Shown here: positions 8,280 to 18,024 of the stretch, one piece after another | How positions within the stretch are numbered: position 1 is the first letter of the stretch | Layout of the letters: the number at the start of each line of letters is the position of its first letter | Assembly: GCF_020526085.1 (NCBI RefSeq) | Contig: NZ_CP084874.1 | Location: 1,550,001 to 1,614,000 of the forward strand | DNA length: 64,000 bases | Source: Klebsiella africana | Lineage (GTDB): Bacteria > Pseudomonadota > Gammaproteobacteria > Enterobacterales > Enterobacteriaceae | Direction of reading: 5' to 3' | Translations under genes and position numbers: made by a program | The notes under the pieces: model-generated | The model's input: the letters and a program-made list of their open reading frames with translations, nothing else | What the model was told of the DNA's origin: nothing | Databases searched by the model: none

Positions 8280-10913
8280 ATGAGCGACCTTGCGAGAGAA
8301 ATTACACCGGTCAACATTGAGGAAGAGCTTAAGAACTCTTATCTGGATTATGCGATGTCGGTCATTGTTGGCCGTGCGCTGCCGGATGTCCGAGATGGCC
8401 TGAAGCCGGTACACCGTCGCGTACTTTACGCCATGAACGTATTGGGCAATGACTGGAACAAAGCCTATAAAAAATCAGCCCGTGTCGTTGGTGACGTAAT
8501 CGGTAAATACCACCCGCACGGCGACTCCGCGGTATACGACACCATCGTGCGTATGGCGCAGCCGTTCTCGCTGCGTTACATGCTGGTGGACGGCCAGGGT
8601 AACTTTGGTTCCATCGACGGCGACTCCGCCGCGGCGATGCGTTATACCGAAATTCGTCTGGCGAAAATCGCTCATGAGCTGATGGCCGATCTTGAAAAAG
8701 AGACGGTCGATTTCGTCGACAACTATGACGGTACGGAGCGTATTCCGGACGTCATGCCGACCAAAATTCCTAACCTGCTGGTAAACGGCGCCTCCGGGAT
8801 CGCCGTAGGGATGGCCACCAACATACCGCCGCATAACCTGACGGAAGTGATTAACGGCTGTCTGGCGTATGTTGATGATGAAGACATCAGCATTGAAGGG
8901 CTGATGGCGCATATTCCTGGCCCTGATTTCCCGACCGCCGCCATTATCAATGGCCGTCGCGGCATTGAAGAGGCCTACCGCACCGGTCGCGGTAAAGTCT
9001 ACATCCGCGCGCGTGCGGAAGTGGAAGTGGACGCGAAATCCGGCCGCGAGACCATCATCGTGCACGAAATTCCGTATCAGGTGAACAAAGCGCGCCTGAT
9101 TGAGAAAATCGCCGAGCTGGTCAAAGAAAAACGCGTGGAAGGCATCAGCGCGCTGCGTGACGAGTCTGATAAAGACGGGATGCGCATCGTGATTGAAGTG
9201 AAGCGCGATGCGGTAGGGGAAGTGGTACTTAACAACCTCTATTCCCAGACCCAGCTGCAGGTCTCTTTCGGCATCAACATGGTTGCCCTGCACCATGGTC
9301 AGCCGAAGATCATGAACCTGAAGGACATCATCGCCGCGTTTGTACGCCACCGCCGCGAAGTGGTAACCCGTCGTACGATTTTCGAACTGCGCAAAGCGCG
9401 CGACCGGGCACACATCCTTGAAGCGTTGGCCGTGGCGCTGGCCAACATCGACCCAATTATCGAACTGATCCGTCGCGCGCCGACCCCGGCAGAAGCGAAA
9501 GCGGGGCTGGTTGCCCAGGCATGGGATCTCGGTAACGTCGCGGCGATGCTGGAGCGCGCCGGGGATGACGCCGCGCGTCCGGAATGGCTGGAGCCAGAGT
9601 TCGGCGTGCGCGACGGGAAATACTACCTGACCGAGCAGCAGGCTCAGGCGATTCTGGATCTGCGTCTGCAGAAACTGACCGGCCTTGAGCATGAAAAACT
9701 GCTCGATGAATATAAAGAGCTGCTGGAGCAGATCGCAGAGCTGCTGCACATCCTCGGCAGCGCCGACCGTCTGATGGAAGTGATTCGCGAAGAGCTGGAG
9801 CTGATCCGCGACCAGTTCGGCGACGAACGTCGTACCGAAATCACCGCCAACAGCGCTGATATCAACATCGAAGATCTGATCAACCAGGAAGACGTGGTGG
9901 TCACCCTGTCGCATCAGGGCTATGTGAAGTATCAGCCGCTGACCGACTACGAAGCACAGCGTCGTGGCGGTAAAGGCAAATCGGCAGCGCGCATTAAAGA
10001 AGAAGACTTTATCGACCGCCTGCTGGTGGCCAACACCCATGACACCATCCTCTGCTTCTCAAGCCGTGGCCGTCTGTACTGGATGAAGGTCTATCAGCTG
10101 CCGGAAGCCAGCCGCGGCGCGCGCGGTCGGCCGATCGTCAACCTGCTGCCGCTGGAAGCCGATGAACGTATCACCGCCATCCTGCCGGTCCGCGAGTATG
10201 AAGAGGGCGTCAACGTCTTTATGGCCACCGCCAGCGGTACCGTGAAGAAAACCGCGCTGACCGAGTTCAGCCGTCCGCGTTCCGCCGGTATCATCGCGGT
10301 CAACCTGAACGAAGGCGATGAGCTGATCGGCGTCGATCTGACCTCTGGTCAGGATGAAGTGATGCTGTTCTCCGCGGCCGGTAAGGTTGTGCGCTTCAAA
10401 GAAGACGCCGTTCGCGCCATGGGCCGTACCGCCACCGGCGTACGCGGCATTAAGCTGGCGGAAAACGACAGCGTCGTCTCGCTGATTATTCCGCGCGGCG
10501 AAGGCGCGATCCTGACGGTGACGCAAAACGGTTACGGTAAACGTACCGCGGCGGCAGAGTATCCGACCAAGTCGCGTGCCACTCAGGGCGTTATCTCGAT
10601 TAAAGTCACCGAGCGTAATGGTTCCGTGGTCGGCGCCGTGCAGGTGGATGACTGCGATCAGATCATGATGATCACCGATGCCGGGACGCTGGTGCGTACC
10701 CGTGTTTCTGAAGTGAGCATCGTGGGCCGTAACACCCAGGGCGTGATCCTCATCCGCACCGCGGAAGATGAAAACGTGGTGGGTCTGCAGCGCGTGGCTG
10801 AGCCGGTAGATGACGAAGAGCTGGATGCTATCGACGGTAGCGTAGCGGAAGGCGATGACGATATCGCGCCGGAAGCGGATACCGATGACGATGTCGCCGA
10901 AGACGAAGAGTAA
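8280..10913 (+). CDS. gyrA: DNA gyrase subunit A
   Basis: An 877-residue subunit. GyrA is the breakage-reunion subunit of A2B2 gyrase, which introduces negative supercoils. The winged-helix/tower region holds the catalytic tyrosine (Tyr122, in [11 protein letters not shown]). The C-terminal six-bladed beta-pinwheel starts around residue 530; the GyrA box is the QRRGGKG in its first part. The acidic tail ends DDVAEDEE. The quinolone-resistance region reads [12 protein letters not shown]: Ser83 and Asp87 are both wild type. Own promoter upstream and a strong terminator downstream, so it is monocistronic. Confidence 0.99.
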   Translation: MSDLAREITPVNIEEELKNSYLDYAMSVIVGRALPDVRDGLKPVHRRVLYAMNVLGNDWNKAYKKSARVVGDVIGKYHPHGDSAVYDTIVRMAQPFSLRYMLVDGQGNFGSIDGDSAAAMRYTEIRLAKIAHELMADLEKETVDFVDNYDGTERIPDVMPTKIPNLLVNGASGIAVGMATNIPPHNLTEVINGCLAYVDDEDISIEGLMAHIPGPDFPTAAIINGRRGIEEAYRTGRGKVYIRARAEVEVDAKSGRETIIVHEIPYQVNKARLIEKIAELVKEKRVEGISALRDESDKDGMRIVIEVKRDAVGEVVLNNLYSQTQLQVSFGINMVALHHGQPKIMNLKDIIAAFVRHRREVVTRRTIFELRKARDRAHILEALAVALANIDPIIELIRRAPTPAEAKAGLVAQAWDLGNVAAMLERAGDDAARPEWLEPEFGVRDGKYYLTEQQAQAILDLRLQKLTGLEHEKLLDEYKELLEQIAELLHILGSADRLMEVIREELELIRDQFGDERRTEITANSADINIEDLINQEDVVVTLSHQGYVKYQPLTDYEAQRRGGKGKSAARIKEEDFIDRLLVANTHDTILCFSSRGRLYWMKVYQLPEASRGARGRPIVNLLPLEADERITAILPVREYEEGVNVFMATASGTVKKTALTEFSRPRSAGIIAVNLNEGDELIGVDLTSGQDEVMLFSAAGKVVRFKEDAVRAMGRTATGVRGIKLAENDSVVSLIIPRGEGAILTVTQNGYGKRTAAAEYPTKSRATQGVISIKVTERNGSVVGAVQVDDCDQIMMITDAGTLVRTRVSEVSIVGRNTQGVILIRTAEDENVVGLQRVAEPVDDEELDAIDGSVAEGDDDIAPEADTDDDVAEDEE

Positions 10914-10936
10914 TCGTCCGGGATAAATGTTCTGAA

Positions 10937-10964
10937 AGGGCCGGGTATTCTCCCGGCCCTTTTT
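10937..10964 (+). terminator. gyrA rho-independent terminator
   Basis: AGGGCCGGG (10937-10945) pairs perfectly with CCCGGCCCT (10952-10960) across a 6-nt loop, followed by a U-run. Confidence 0.93.
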
Positions 10965-11044
10965 GCATTAACATTGCGGCAAAGCCGGTTTACCGCTACC
11001 TTAACCCCATTCTGTTGAGTTCCTGACGGCCGAGCATCGCCACA

Positions 11045-13885
11045 TTGAAATATCTTGCCTCTTTTCATACAACCCTGAAGGTTTCACGTTATCTGTTCAG
11101 AGCGCTGGCGGTATTGCTGTGGCTCCTGATTGCGTTTGTCTCTGTGTTCTATATTGTCAATGCGCTGCATGAGCGGGAGGCCGAGATCCATCAGGAGCTT
11201 AATCTCAATGCCGATCAGGCCCAGCGCTTTATTCAGCGTACGGCGGACGTGATTAAAGAGCTGAAATATGTCGCCGGCAACCGGCTGTCAGCGGGGGAGT
11301 CTGCGTCGACCGGGCAAAGCAGCGATATTGCAGTACCTAACTTTGATCCCCTGTACCCCGATTCTGACTGTAGCGCGATGAGCGCCACCTGGCGTAATTC
11401 ATTGCAGTCCCTGGCGTGGTTTATGCGCTACTGGCGGGACAATTTTACCGCTGCCTACGATCTGAACCGCATCTTTCTCATCGGTAGCGATAATCTCTGT
11501 ATGGCCAACTTTGGCCTGCGTGATGTGCCGATTGAGCGCGATCAGGCGCTGAAAGTCCTGCATCAGCGCATCGAGCAATATCGCCATGCGCCACAAAATG
11601 AGCGCGGTAATAACCTGTTCTGGATAAGCCAGGGCGTTCGCCCCGGCGTGGGGTATTTTTATGCCCTGACCCCGGTCTATATGGCCAATCGTCTGCAGGC
11701 GATGCTCGGCGTTGAACAGACCATCCGCATGGATAGCTTCTTTACGCCCGGCAGTCTGCCGATGAGCGTGACGATCTTTGACGATAATGGCCAACCGCTG
11801 ATTTCGCTGGCCGGTGCGGAAGGCAAAATTCAGAGCGAAGCGAAGTGGATGCAGGAGCGGATGTGGTTCGGCTACAGCGCGGGCTTCCGCGAGCTGGTGC
11901 TGAAAAAAAGCCTGGCGCCGTCCTCCTTGAGCATTGTCTATTCCGTCTCGGTAGACCAGGTGCTGGAGCGGATCCGCATGCTGATCATCAACGCCATCAT
12001 TCTCAATATTCTGACCGGGGCGCTGCTGTTCGCGCTGGCGCGGATGTATGAGAGGCGTATTTTTATCCCGGCGGAAAATGACGCTCAGCGGCTGGAAGAG
12101 CATGAACAGTTCAACCGTAAAATCGTGGCCTCGGCCCCGGTGGGGATCTGTATTCTGCGCACTGTCGACGGCACCAATATTCTCAGTAACGAGCTGGCGC
12201 ACAACTACCTGAACATGCTGACTCACGAGGACCGGCAGCGGCTGACGCAGATCATCTGCGGCCAGCAGGTTAACTTTGTCGATGTGCTGACCAGCAACCA
12301 TACCAACCTGCAGATCAGCTTTGTCCACTCACGCTATCGCAATGAAAACGTGGCGATCTGCGTGCTGGTGGACGTGTCCGCCCGCGTGAAAATGGAGGAG
12401 TCGCTGCAGGAGATGGCCCAGGCAGCAGAGCAGGCCAGTCAGTCGAAATCGATGTTCCTGGCCACCGTCAGTCACGAGCTGCGTACCCCGCTATACGGCA
12501 TCATCGGTAACCTCGATCTGCTGCAGACGAAGGCCCTGCCGAAGGGCGTTGATCGTCTGGTGACGGCGATGAACAACTCCTCCAGCCTGTTGCTGAAAAT
12601 CATCAGCGATATCCTCGACTTCTCAAAAATCGAGTCCGAGCAGCTGAAGATCGAGCCGCGGGAGTTTTCCCCACGCGAGGTCATGAACCATATCTCCGCT
12701 AACTATCTGCCGCTGGTGGTGCGCAAGCAGCTGGGACTGTACTGTTTCATCGAACCAAATGTGCCGGAGCAGATGTCCGGCGACCCGATGCGCCTGCAGC
12801 AGGTGATTTCTAACCTGCTGAGCAATGCGATCAAGTTCACCGACACCGGCTGCATTATCCTGCATGTTCAGTGCGCGGGGGATTATCTGCAGATTAGCGT
12901 CCGCGATACAGGCGAGGGGATCCCGGCGAAAGAGGTGTTGCGCCTCTTCGATCCCTTCTTCCAGGTGGGGACCGGCGTTCAGCGTAACTTCCAGGGGACT
13001 GGCCTTGGGCTGGCTATTTGTGAAAAGCTGATCAGTATGATGGATGGCGATATTGCCGTCGAAACCGAGCCGGGGATGGGCAGCCGCTTTACCATCCGTA
13101 TTCCTCTGTATGGTGTGCGCAATACCTCGTCCGTATCGGCAGACGGTTTTGCAGGCAAGACCTGCTGGCTGGCGATCCACAACGCTTCGCTGGCGATGTT
13201 TGTGACCTCGCTGCTGAGCCATCACGGTCTCACGGTACGCCCTCATGATGGGGAGACGCCGAGCGCTGACGACGTTTTACTGACTGACGATGCAGCGCTG
13301 AGCGGCTGGCAAGGAAGGGCGATGGTCATTTTCTGCCGTCGTCATATCGGTATCCCACAGGAGCGAGCCGCTGGTGAGTGGCTGCACAGCGTGACGACGC
13401 CGCATGAGCTGCTGCCGCTGCTGGGCCGTATTTTCCACATTGCGCTCGCCAGTGCGGAAAACAGTCAGGCGCTGATGGCGCCAGAGGCTCAGACTGGCAA
13501 TAACGACGATATGATGATCCTCGTAGTCGACGATCACCCTATCAACCGCCGCCTGCTGGCGGATCAGCTGGGATCGCTTGGCTACCAGTGCGTGACGGCG
13601 AACGATGGGGTCGATGCGCTCAATGTTCTCAGTAAGCAGCATATTGATATCGTGCTCAGCGACGTCAACATGCCCAATATGGATGGTTATCGCCTGACGC
13701 AGCGCATTCGCCAGCTAGGGTTGACGCTGCCGGTGATCGGCGTAACGGCTAATGCTCTGGCGGAAGAGAAGCAGCGCTGTCTGGAGTCGGGGATGGACAG
13801 CTGCCTGTCCAAGCCGGTTACGCTGGATGTGCTGAAGCAAACGCTGACGGTGTATGCGGCGCGAGTGCGTAAGGGGCGGGAATAA
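11045..13885 (+). CDS. rcsC: Rcs phosphorelay hybrid sensor kinase RcsC
   Basis: A 946-residue inner-membrane hybrid histidine kinase. Features in order: a membrane helix at about 20-42, a periplasmic domain to about 310, a second membrane helix (about 312-335), a linker, HisKA with the phospho-His in ATVSHELRTPLYG (about residue 477), HATPase (N and G boxes around NLLSNAIKFTD and GTGLGLAICE), and a C-terminal receiver with the phospho-Asp in DIVLSDVNMPNMDGY (about 872). It passes phosphate through RcsD to RcsB in response to envelope stress. The start is TTG at 11045, chosen because MKYLASFHTTLK aligns with the E. coli N-terminus. Convergent with rcsB, as in E. coli. Confidence 0.97.
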   Translation: MKYLASFHTTLKVSRYLFRALAVLLWLLIAFVSVFYIVNALHEREAEIHQELNLNADQAQRFIQRTADVIKELKYVAGNRLSAGESASTGQSSDIAVPNFDPLYPDSDCSAMSATWRNSLQSLAWFMRYWRDNFTAAYDLNRIFLIGSDNLCMANFGLRDVPIERDQALKVLHQRIEQYRHAPQNERGNNLFWISQGVRPGVGYFYALTPVYMANRLQAMLGVEQTIRMDSFFTPGSLPMSVTIFDDNGQPLISLAGAEGKIQSEAKWMQERMWFGYSAGFRELVLKKSLAPSSLSIVYSVSVDQVLERIRMLIINAIILNILTGALLFALARMYERRIFIPAENDAQRLEEHEQFNRKIVASAPVGICILRTVDGTNILSNELAHNYLNMLTHEDRQRLTQIICGQQVNFVDVLTSNHTNLQISFVHSRYRNENVAICVLVDVSARVKMEESLQEMAQAAEQASQSKSMFLATVSHELRTPLYGIIGNLDLLQTKALPKGVDRLVTAMNNSSSLLLKIISDILDFSKIESEQLKIEPREFSPREVMNHISANYLPLVVRKQLGLYCFIEPNVPEQMSGDPMRLQQVISNLLSNAIKFTDTGCIILHVQCAGDYLQISVRDTGEGIPAKEVLRLFDPFFQVGTGVQRNFQGTGLGLAICEKLISMMDGDIAVETEPGMGSRFTIRIPLYGVRNTSSVSADGFAGKTCWLAIHNASLAMFVTSLLSHHGLTVRPHDGETPSADDVLLTDDAALSGWQGRAMVIFCRRHIGIPQERAAGEWLHSVTTPHELLPLLGRIFHIALASAENSQALMAPEAQTGNNDDMMILVVDDHPINRRLLADQLGSLGYQCVTANDGVDALNVLSKQHIDIVLSDVNMPNMDGYRLTQRIRQLGLTLPVIGVTANALAEEKQRCLESGMDSCLSKPVTLDVLKQTLTVYAARVRKGRE

Positions 13886-13894
13886 AGAGAGGCG

Positions 13895-13920
13895 CTCCGT
13901 CTCGCCAGCGCGAGACGGAG
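13895..13920. terminator. Stem-loop between convergent rcsC and rcsB
   Basis: CTCCGTCTCG (13895-13904) pairs perfectly with CGAGACGGAG (13911-13920) with a 6-nt loop. It fills the 46-bp gap between the two stop codons. Neither side has a full U-run (the rcsB side reads TCTCTTTATTCC), so it is a moderate bidirectional terminator or mRNA end stabiliser. Confidence 0.6.
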
Positions 13921-13931
13921 AAAGCAAGGGA

Positions 13932-14582
13932 CTATTCTTTGTCCGTCGCGCTTAGGGAGACGGAAGAGAGGTAGTTCAGCAGGGCGATGTCGTTTTCGAC
14001 GCCCAGCTTCATCATCGCCGATTTCTTCTGGCTACTGATGGTTTTGATACTGCGATTGAGCTTTTTGGCGATCTCGGTCACCAGGAAGCCTTCAGCGAAC
14101 AGACGCAGCACTTCGCTCTCTTTCGGCGACAGGCGTTTGTCGCCATAGCCGCTGGCGCTGATTTTTTCCAGCAGGCGGGAGACGCTTTCCGGCGTGAATT
14201 TCTTCCCTTTCTGCAATGCGGCCAGCGCTTTTGGCAGATCGGTCGGCGCACCTTGCTTGAGAACGATCCCTTCGATGTCCAGATCCAGCACCGCGCTGAG
14301 GATCGCCGGGTTATTGTTCATGGTCAGAACAATGATCGACAGGTCCGGGAAGTGGCGCTTAATGTATTTGATAAGCGTGATCCCGTCGCCGTATTTATCA
14401 CCGGGCATGGACAGGTCGGTAATCAGAACATGCGCGTCCAGCTTCGGAAGATTGTTGATAAGAGCCGTGGAGTCTTCAAACTCGCCAACGACGTTCACCC
14501 ACTCAATTTGCTCAAGTGACTTACGAATACCGAACAGTACGATCGGATGGTCATCGGCAATAATTACGTTCATAGTGTTCAT
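13932..14582 (-). CDS. rcsB: Rcs response regulator RcsB
   Basis: A 216-residue response regulator: receiver domain (acidic pair in IIADDHP, phospho-Asp in VLITDLSMPGD at about residue 56, conserved Lys in IVLKQGAP) and a C-terminal LuxR-type helix-turn-helix (SPKESEVLRLFAEGF...TEIAKKLNRSIKTISSQK). It activates capsule synthesis with RcsA, and division and motility targets as a homodimer. It starts 15 bases downstream of the rcsD stop, so it is probably both co-transcribed with rcsD and driven by its own promoter within rcsD, as in E. coli. Confidence 0.98.
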   Translation of the reverse strand: MNTMNVIIADDHPIVLFGIRKSLEQIEWVNVVGEFEDSTALINNLPKLDAHVLITDLSMPGDKYGDGITLIKYIKRHFPDLSIIVLTMNNNPAILSAVLDLDIEGIVLKQGAPTDLPKALAALQKGKKFTPESVSRLLEKISASGYGDKRLSPKESEVLRLFAEGFLVTEIAKKLNRSIKTISSQKKSAMMKLGVENDIALLNYLSSVSLSATDKE

Positions 14583-14597
14583 GTATAAGGCTACCTT

Positions 14598-17255
14598 CTA
14601 CAGCAAACTCTTGACGTAAGCGTCAATGTCGCTGATATATTTTTCTATGCCTTGCGCATCCTTTTCGCGAATCAGATGCTCAAGCGTTTCACATAACTGC
14701 TTGCCGGGTATCAGATTAAGCATAGCAAATGCCCCTTTGAGGCGGTGGGCGGTTTGCGCCAGAGCAGCAAAATCACCCGCTTCGATTTCAGTATACAATC
14801 TCTGAACATCATCCGGTACCGTATCGGCGAACAGTGCGTAATAGCCGCTGGCATGGAGTTCGGCGTTACTCTCGTTTCCTGAGGTGACGGGCTGAACCGC
14901 CTCCTCCGCCAGCTGTTGCTCAATAAGCTGCAGGATAGCCTCCTGCATCGCCGTGCTAATATTAAAGTTGACCCGCAGTTGGCCCGGGCCGATCTTGCGT
15001 ATCCCTACCTCATCATCGCTTAAAAGCAAGCCAGAAGCAGTAAGATTAGACGGATTATCCGTTAAATAAAGATCAAATGCTTGACTTGTCGCACGGTCGT
15101 CCGGCGTGATGCAGGATGCCCCCCAGCTCTCCAGCTGGCGGGTGACAATCCGCCGCACTTCGCTGGAGGTGACATCCAGCAGGACAATAACGTCATCCAG
15201 CAGATGTTCACCCGCCTCTGGCGCCTCTTCGCTGGCCGGCATTTTCAAATGCAGGGTATAGCGGGTTCCCAGCGACTCTCGCGTTTTAATTGTCAGTTGC
15301 CCGCCGAGCTTGCGCATCATGCGATCGCACAGCCAGAAGGTGAGGGCGTTCGCTTTGCCGTACAGATCGCTCTGGGTCTCGTTGAGATACGGGAAATGCA
15401 TATTATCGATCTCGTTGGTCGAAACGCCATTGCCGGTGTCCAGAATACGGATGGTCAGCCGATCGCCGGCTGATTCATCCTGACAGACGTCGAGGGTGAT
15501 CTTGCCAATAGGCGTGGTCGTGACCGAATACTGGATCAGCAGTACCAGCGTGCGCCGAAGTGCTTCACGGTCGCCGTAGCGCTGCTCACCGGCGGGGAGC
15601 GCATTATTGATTAGCAACTGCAGACCTTTGCGCTTCATCGCCGGCAGCACTTCCGGTACAACGTCGTCGATCAGTTCCTGAACCGAGAATAGGGCCTGGC
15701 TGGTTTTCCAGGCATCGCTTTCCAGCAAATTAGCGAGCTGAATGTCGTCGACCAGTTTGACCAACTCATCGGCATGCTGCGCCAGCGTGCGGTTCTCCGC
15801 GCTGTTAAGTGCCGCCGCTTCTGCCGCCAGGCTCAGGGCGGGCTGCTTCAGGGCGTTGCCGATGTGCTGCATAAAGGCCGCCCGGCCCTGCTGGTTCTTC
15901 TCGTACAAGCGCTGAGCCTGCTTGAGCTTTTTATTCACCAGCACTTCGCGATCCTGGTCACGGATAATCAGGATTTGGGTGCGCGGCGCCACCTGGCTGC
16001 GGTACTGGCGGATCTCATATTGTTCATTGTTGACGGTGGCCTGGATCACCCCCTGGTGCTGGTCCGCCATGTTGGTAATGTTCTGCAGATTCAGGTGCGG
16101 AAGCAGATGGTCGGCAATAGGATTGCTGATAACCGTTCGGTTGGCTTCCTGATCATGGACAAGCAGCCCCAGCGGTAGCAAAGAAACAATCTCTTCGTTA
16201 ATGGCGCGCAGCAGACGCAGTTCGCTGTTGGCGGCGGAGGGGAGCCCGGCACCAGACGAATGGCTGCGTCCTTTATAGTGGCGAAAGGTGGTAAAACCAA
16301 ACAGCGCCAGCGCTAGCAGACCAATGTTGAGCAGCAGCGGCAGAAGAATATTCTGCAGGGATTCCAGCAGCATGGTGCTCATTGGTACCGTCCACAGCAA
16401 CTGCATACCGGTGGTACTGATGTCGGTGGCGATTTCGACCTGCATGCCGTTAAAGGTGATCCCGATATGGTCGGCGCGCTCTTTATCCGGTGCCGTCGCG
16501 ACATTTTGCGACGGATCGGGCTCGATACGGAAGCTGTCTATCGTCATGCCCGGTGGGATCAGATCGTTAATCGGCAGGTCAAAAGCGACCACGGTAGCCA
16601 GATGCCCGGGCTGATTGAAGGTGGTGCGTAGGGTAAAGTAGTGTGCATTCTGCCAGGCGAGATGGCGCAATGGCGAAAAGGTCTCGCGCTCATCAAGCGT
16701 GTTGGCCTGCAGCAGCATCTCTGCGCGCCGTGACTCCACGAGGCTACCGATCGTTGACTCTTTGACGCTTGAAGAGAGGTCTTTTAATGGCAGGGTGGAG
16801 ACCAGAATCAGGCTATTGTCCAGACCGTTGAGATAATACATCGACCACGGGATGGTCTCCGCGCCCCACAAGATATCGAGATAATCGGACATTTTCTGCG
16901 TCATCTCGAGAGTCGAGCTGTCGTGGGAGCCGAAGATCAGTGCTTCAGTTTTACGCCGGGGTTTCTCCAGGTAGTAAACGTCCTGCTTTAACCGGGTCTC
17001 CTGCAGGCCGCCGCTCGCGGCATTGGCGGAGGTGGCGGCGATATTGTCATAGATTTGCCAGGTGGCGTAGCGCCAGGCGTCAATACGCTGGTGCAAAGCG
17101 TGGGACACATCAACAACCTGATAGCTTTTCTCTTTCAGCCAGGCATTGACGGCGCTCTGAATCATCACCCCCATCGTCGCCAGCAGGACAATAACCAACA
17201 AGATAAAGAAGCGGCTGATGTTGCCGGGGATCAGGGAGAATTTTTTCGGGGTCAT
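14598..17255 (-). CDS. rcsD: Rcs phosphotransfer protein RcsD
   Basis: An 885-residue inner-membrane intermediate of the Rcs phosphorelay. Helices lie at about 15-35 and 305-330 around a periplasmic domain. A degenerate histidine-kinase-like region lacks the catalytic His box, then an ABL/receiver-like domain and a C-terminal HPt domain with phospho-His in AQTAHRLKGAFAML (about residue 837). It accepts phosphate from RcsC and donates to RcsB; IgaA restrains it. The start is uncertain: no good ribosome-binding site precedes the ATG at 17255, and the E. coli protein is some ten residues longer at the N-terminus; a non-ATG upstream start is possible. Confidence 0.95.
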   Translation of the reverse strand: MTPKKFSLIPGNISRFFILLVIVLLATMGVMIQSAVNAWLKEKSYQVVDVSHALHQRIDAWRYATWQIYDNIAATSANAASGGLQETRLKQDVYYLEKPRRKTEALIFGSHDSSTLEMTQKMSDYLDILWGAETIPWSMYYLNGLDNSLILVSTLPLKDLSSSVKESTIGSLVESRRAEMLLQANTLDERETFSPLRHLAWQNAHYFTLRTTFNQPGHLATVVAFDLPINDLIPPGMTIDSFRIEPDPSQNVATAPDKERADHIGITFNGMQVEIATDISTTGMQLLWTVPMSTMLLESLQNILLPLLLNIGLLALALFGFTTFRHYKGRSHSSGAGLPSAANSELRLLRAINEEIVSLLPLGLLVHDQEANRTVISNPIADHLLPHLNLQNITNMADQHQGVIQATVNNEQYEIRQYRSQVAPRTQILIIRDQDREVLVNKKLKQAQRLYEKNQQGRAAFMQHIGNALKQPALSLAAEAAALNSAENRTLAQHADELVKLVDDIQLANLLESDAWKTSQALFSVQELIDDVVPEVLPAMKRKGLQLLINNALPAGEQRYGDREALRRTLVLLIQYSVTTTPIGKITLDVCQDESAGDRLTIRILDTGNGVSTNEIDNMHFPYLNETQSDLYGKANALTFWLCDRMMRKLGGQLTIKTRESLGTRYTLHLKMPASEEAPEAGEHLLDDVIVLLDVTSSEVRRIVTRQLESWGASCITPDDRATSQAFDLYLTDNPSNLTASGLLLSDDEVGIRKIGPGQLRVNFNISTAMQEAILQLIEQQLAEEAVQPVTSGNESNAELHASGYYALFADTVPDDVQRLYTEIEAGDFAALAQTAHRLKGAFAMLNLIPGKQLCETLEHLIREKDAQGIEKYISDIDAYVKSLL

Positions 17256-17602
17256 CTTGTGACTGAACGACTCATCATTGTTTGTAAACAGGATGTAGCG
17301 CCAAGGTAACTGGCAACACAGTACGAGCCCCAGCAGTATAAAGGCTAATGACGTAAATCTACACTACAGAATGGTGTGAGCCCTGTTTTGCCATCCAGGA
17401 ATTATCTTAGATGAGAGCTGAAAATGAAATCGTCTGGCGAAGGCGGCAGGGGGACGATATTGGCAATAAAGCGGCCAGAAATCGCACGAAATAACAAGAC
17501 ATTGGCGGAATAAGGCAGATTTACCGACGCATTGATTGATTAATAGTCGTTAGGGAATCGTTTGTAGTAGCACAGTTAAATTAAAGTTGTGTAAAGAAGG
17601 GT
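17256..17602. other. Intergenic region between rcsD and micF
   Basis: About 347 bases with no convincing open frame. It should contain the rcsD promoter. AT-rich stretches near the micF end; no repeat or second RNA gene recognised. Confidence 0.5.
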
Positions 17603-17695
17603 AAAAAAAACCGGATGCGATGCATCCGGTTGAAATAGGGGTAAACAGACATTCAGAACTGAATGACGGTAATAAATAAAGTTAATGATGATAGC
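17603..17695 (-). ncRNA. micF: MicF antisense small RNA
   Basis: A 93-nt RNA on the strand opposite ompC, almost identical to E. coli MicF. The 5' end GCTATCATCATTAACTTTAT is the seed that pairs with the ompF (ompK35) mRNA leader with Hfq. The 3' end is a rho-independent hairpin AACCGGATGC/GCATCCGGTT followed by eight U. The position between rcsD and ompC, divergent from ompC, is conserved. It lowers the other major porin when OmpR or MarA/SoxS/Rob are active. Confidence 0.97.
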
Positions 17696-17726
17696 GACTC
17701 ATATTTTAGTCACCAACGAGCGTTTT

Positions 17727-17746
17727 GTTTTACCATTCAGTGCTAT
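17727..17746 (-). promoter_or_regulatory. Probable marbox (MarA/SoxS/Rob site) of micF
   Basis: On the micF strand ATAGCACTGAATGGTAAAAC matches the marbox pattern AYnGCACnnWnnRYYAAAY at most positions. It is centred about 41 bases before the micF 5' end, the class II position known for E. coli micF. A TAAAAT -10 lies between. Confidence 0.6.
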
Positions 17747-17851
17747 ACTAATAACGAGTTGTATCTTATTGATTCTAAAGCTCTAAATATTTTTTTTGAT
17801 TATTGGTGCGTATTTCCCTGACCGTTTTGGGGTGAAAAAAGTTCCGCTAAA

Positions 17852-17909
17852 TTTACAAATTGAAACATCTTGTGGGAACTTTGAAACATCTTAGAAGTTT
17901 TAGTATCAT
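17852..17909 (+). promoter_or_regulatory. ompC promoter with OmpR binding sites
   Basis: TTTACAAATTGAAACATC and a second copy TTTGAAACATCTTAGAAG (to about 17898) match the E. coli ompC OmpR boxes, 20-bp phased. The -10 candidate TATCAT is at 17904-17909. It should mediate osmotic activation by OmpR-P. The leader from about 17915 to 18024 is the target zone for porin-regulating sRNAs. Confidence 0.85.
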
Positions 17910-18024
17910 ATTCTTGTTGGATTATTCTGCATTTTGCAGCACAATGAAATAGCCGACTGATTAGAAGGGTAATCAGTAAGCAGTGGCATAATAAAAGGCA
18001 TATAACAAACAGAGGGTTAATAAC

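Noticed and set aside
8475..10040. 521-codon open frame antisense to gyrA
   Set aside because: Shadow of gyrA with no recognisable domain.
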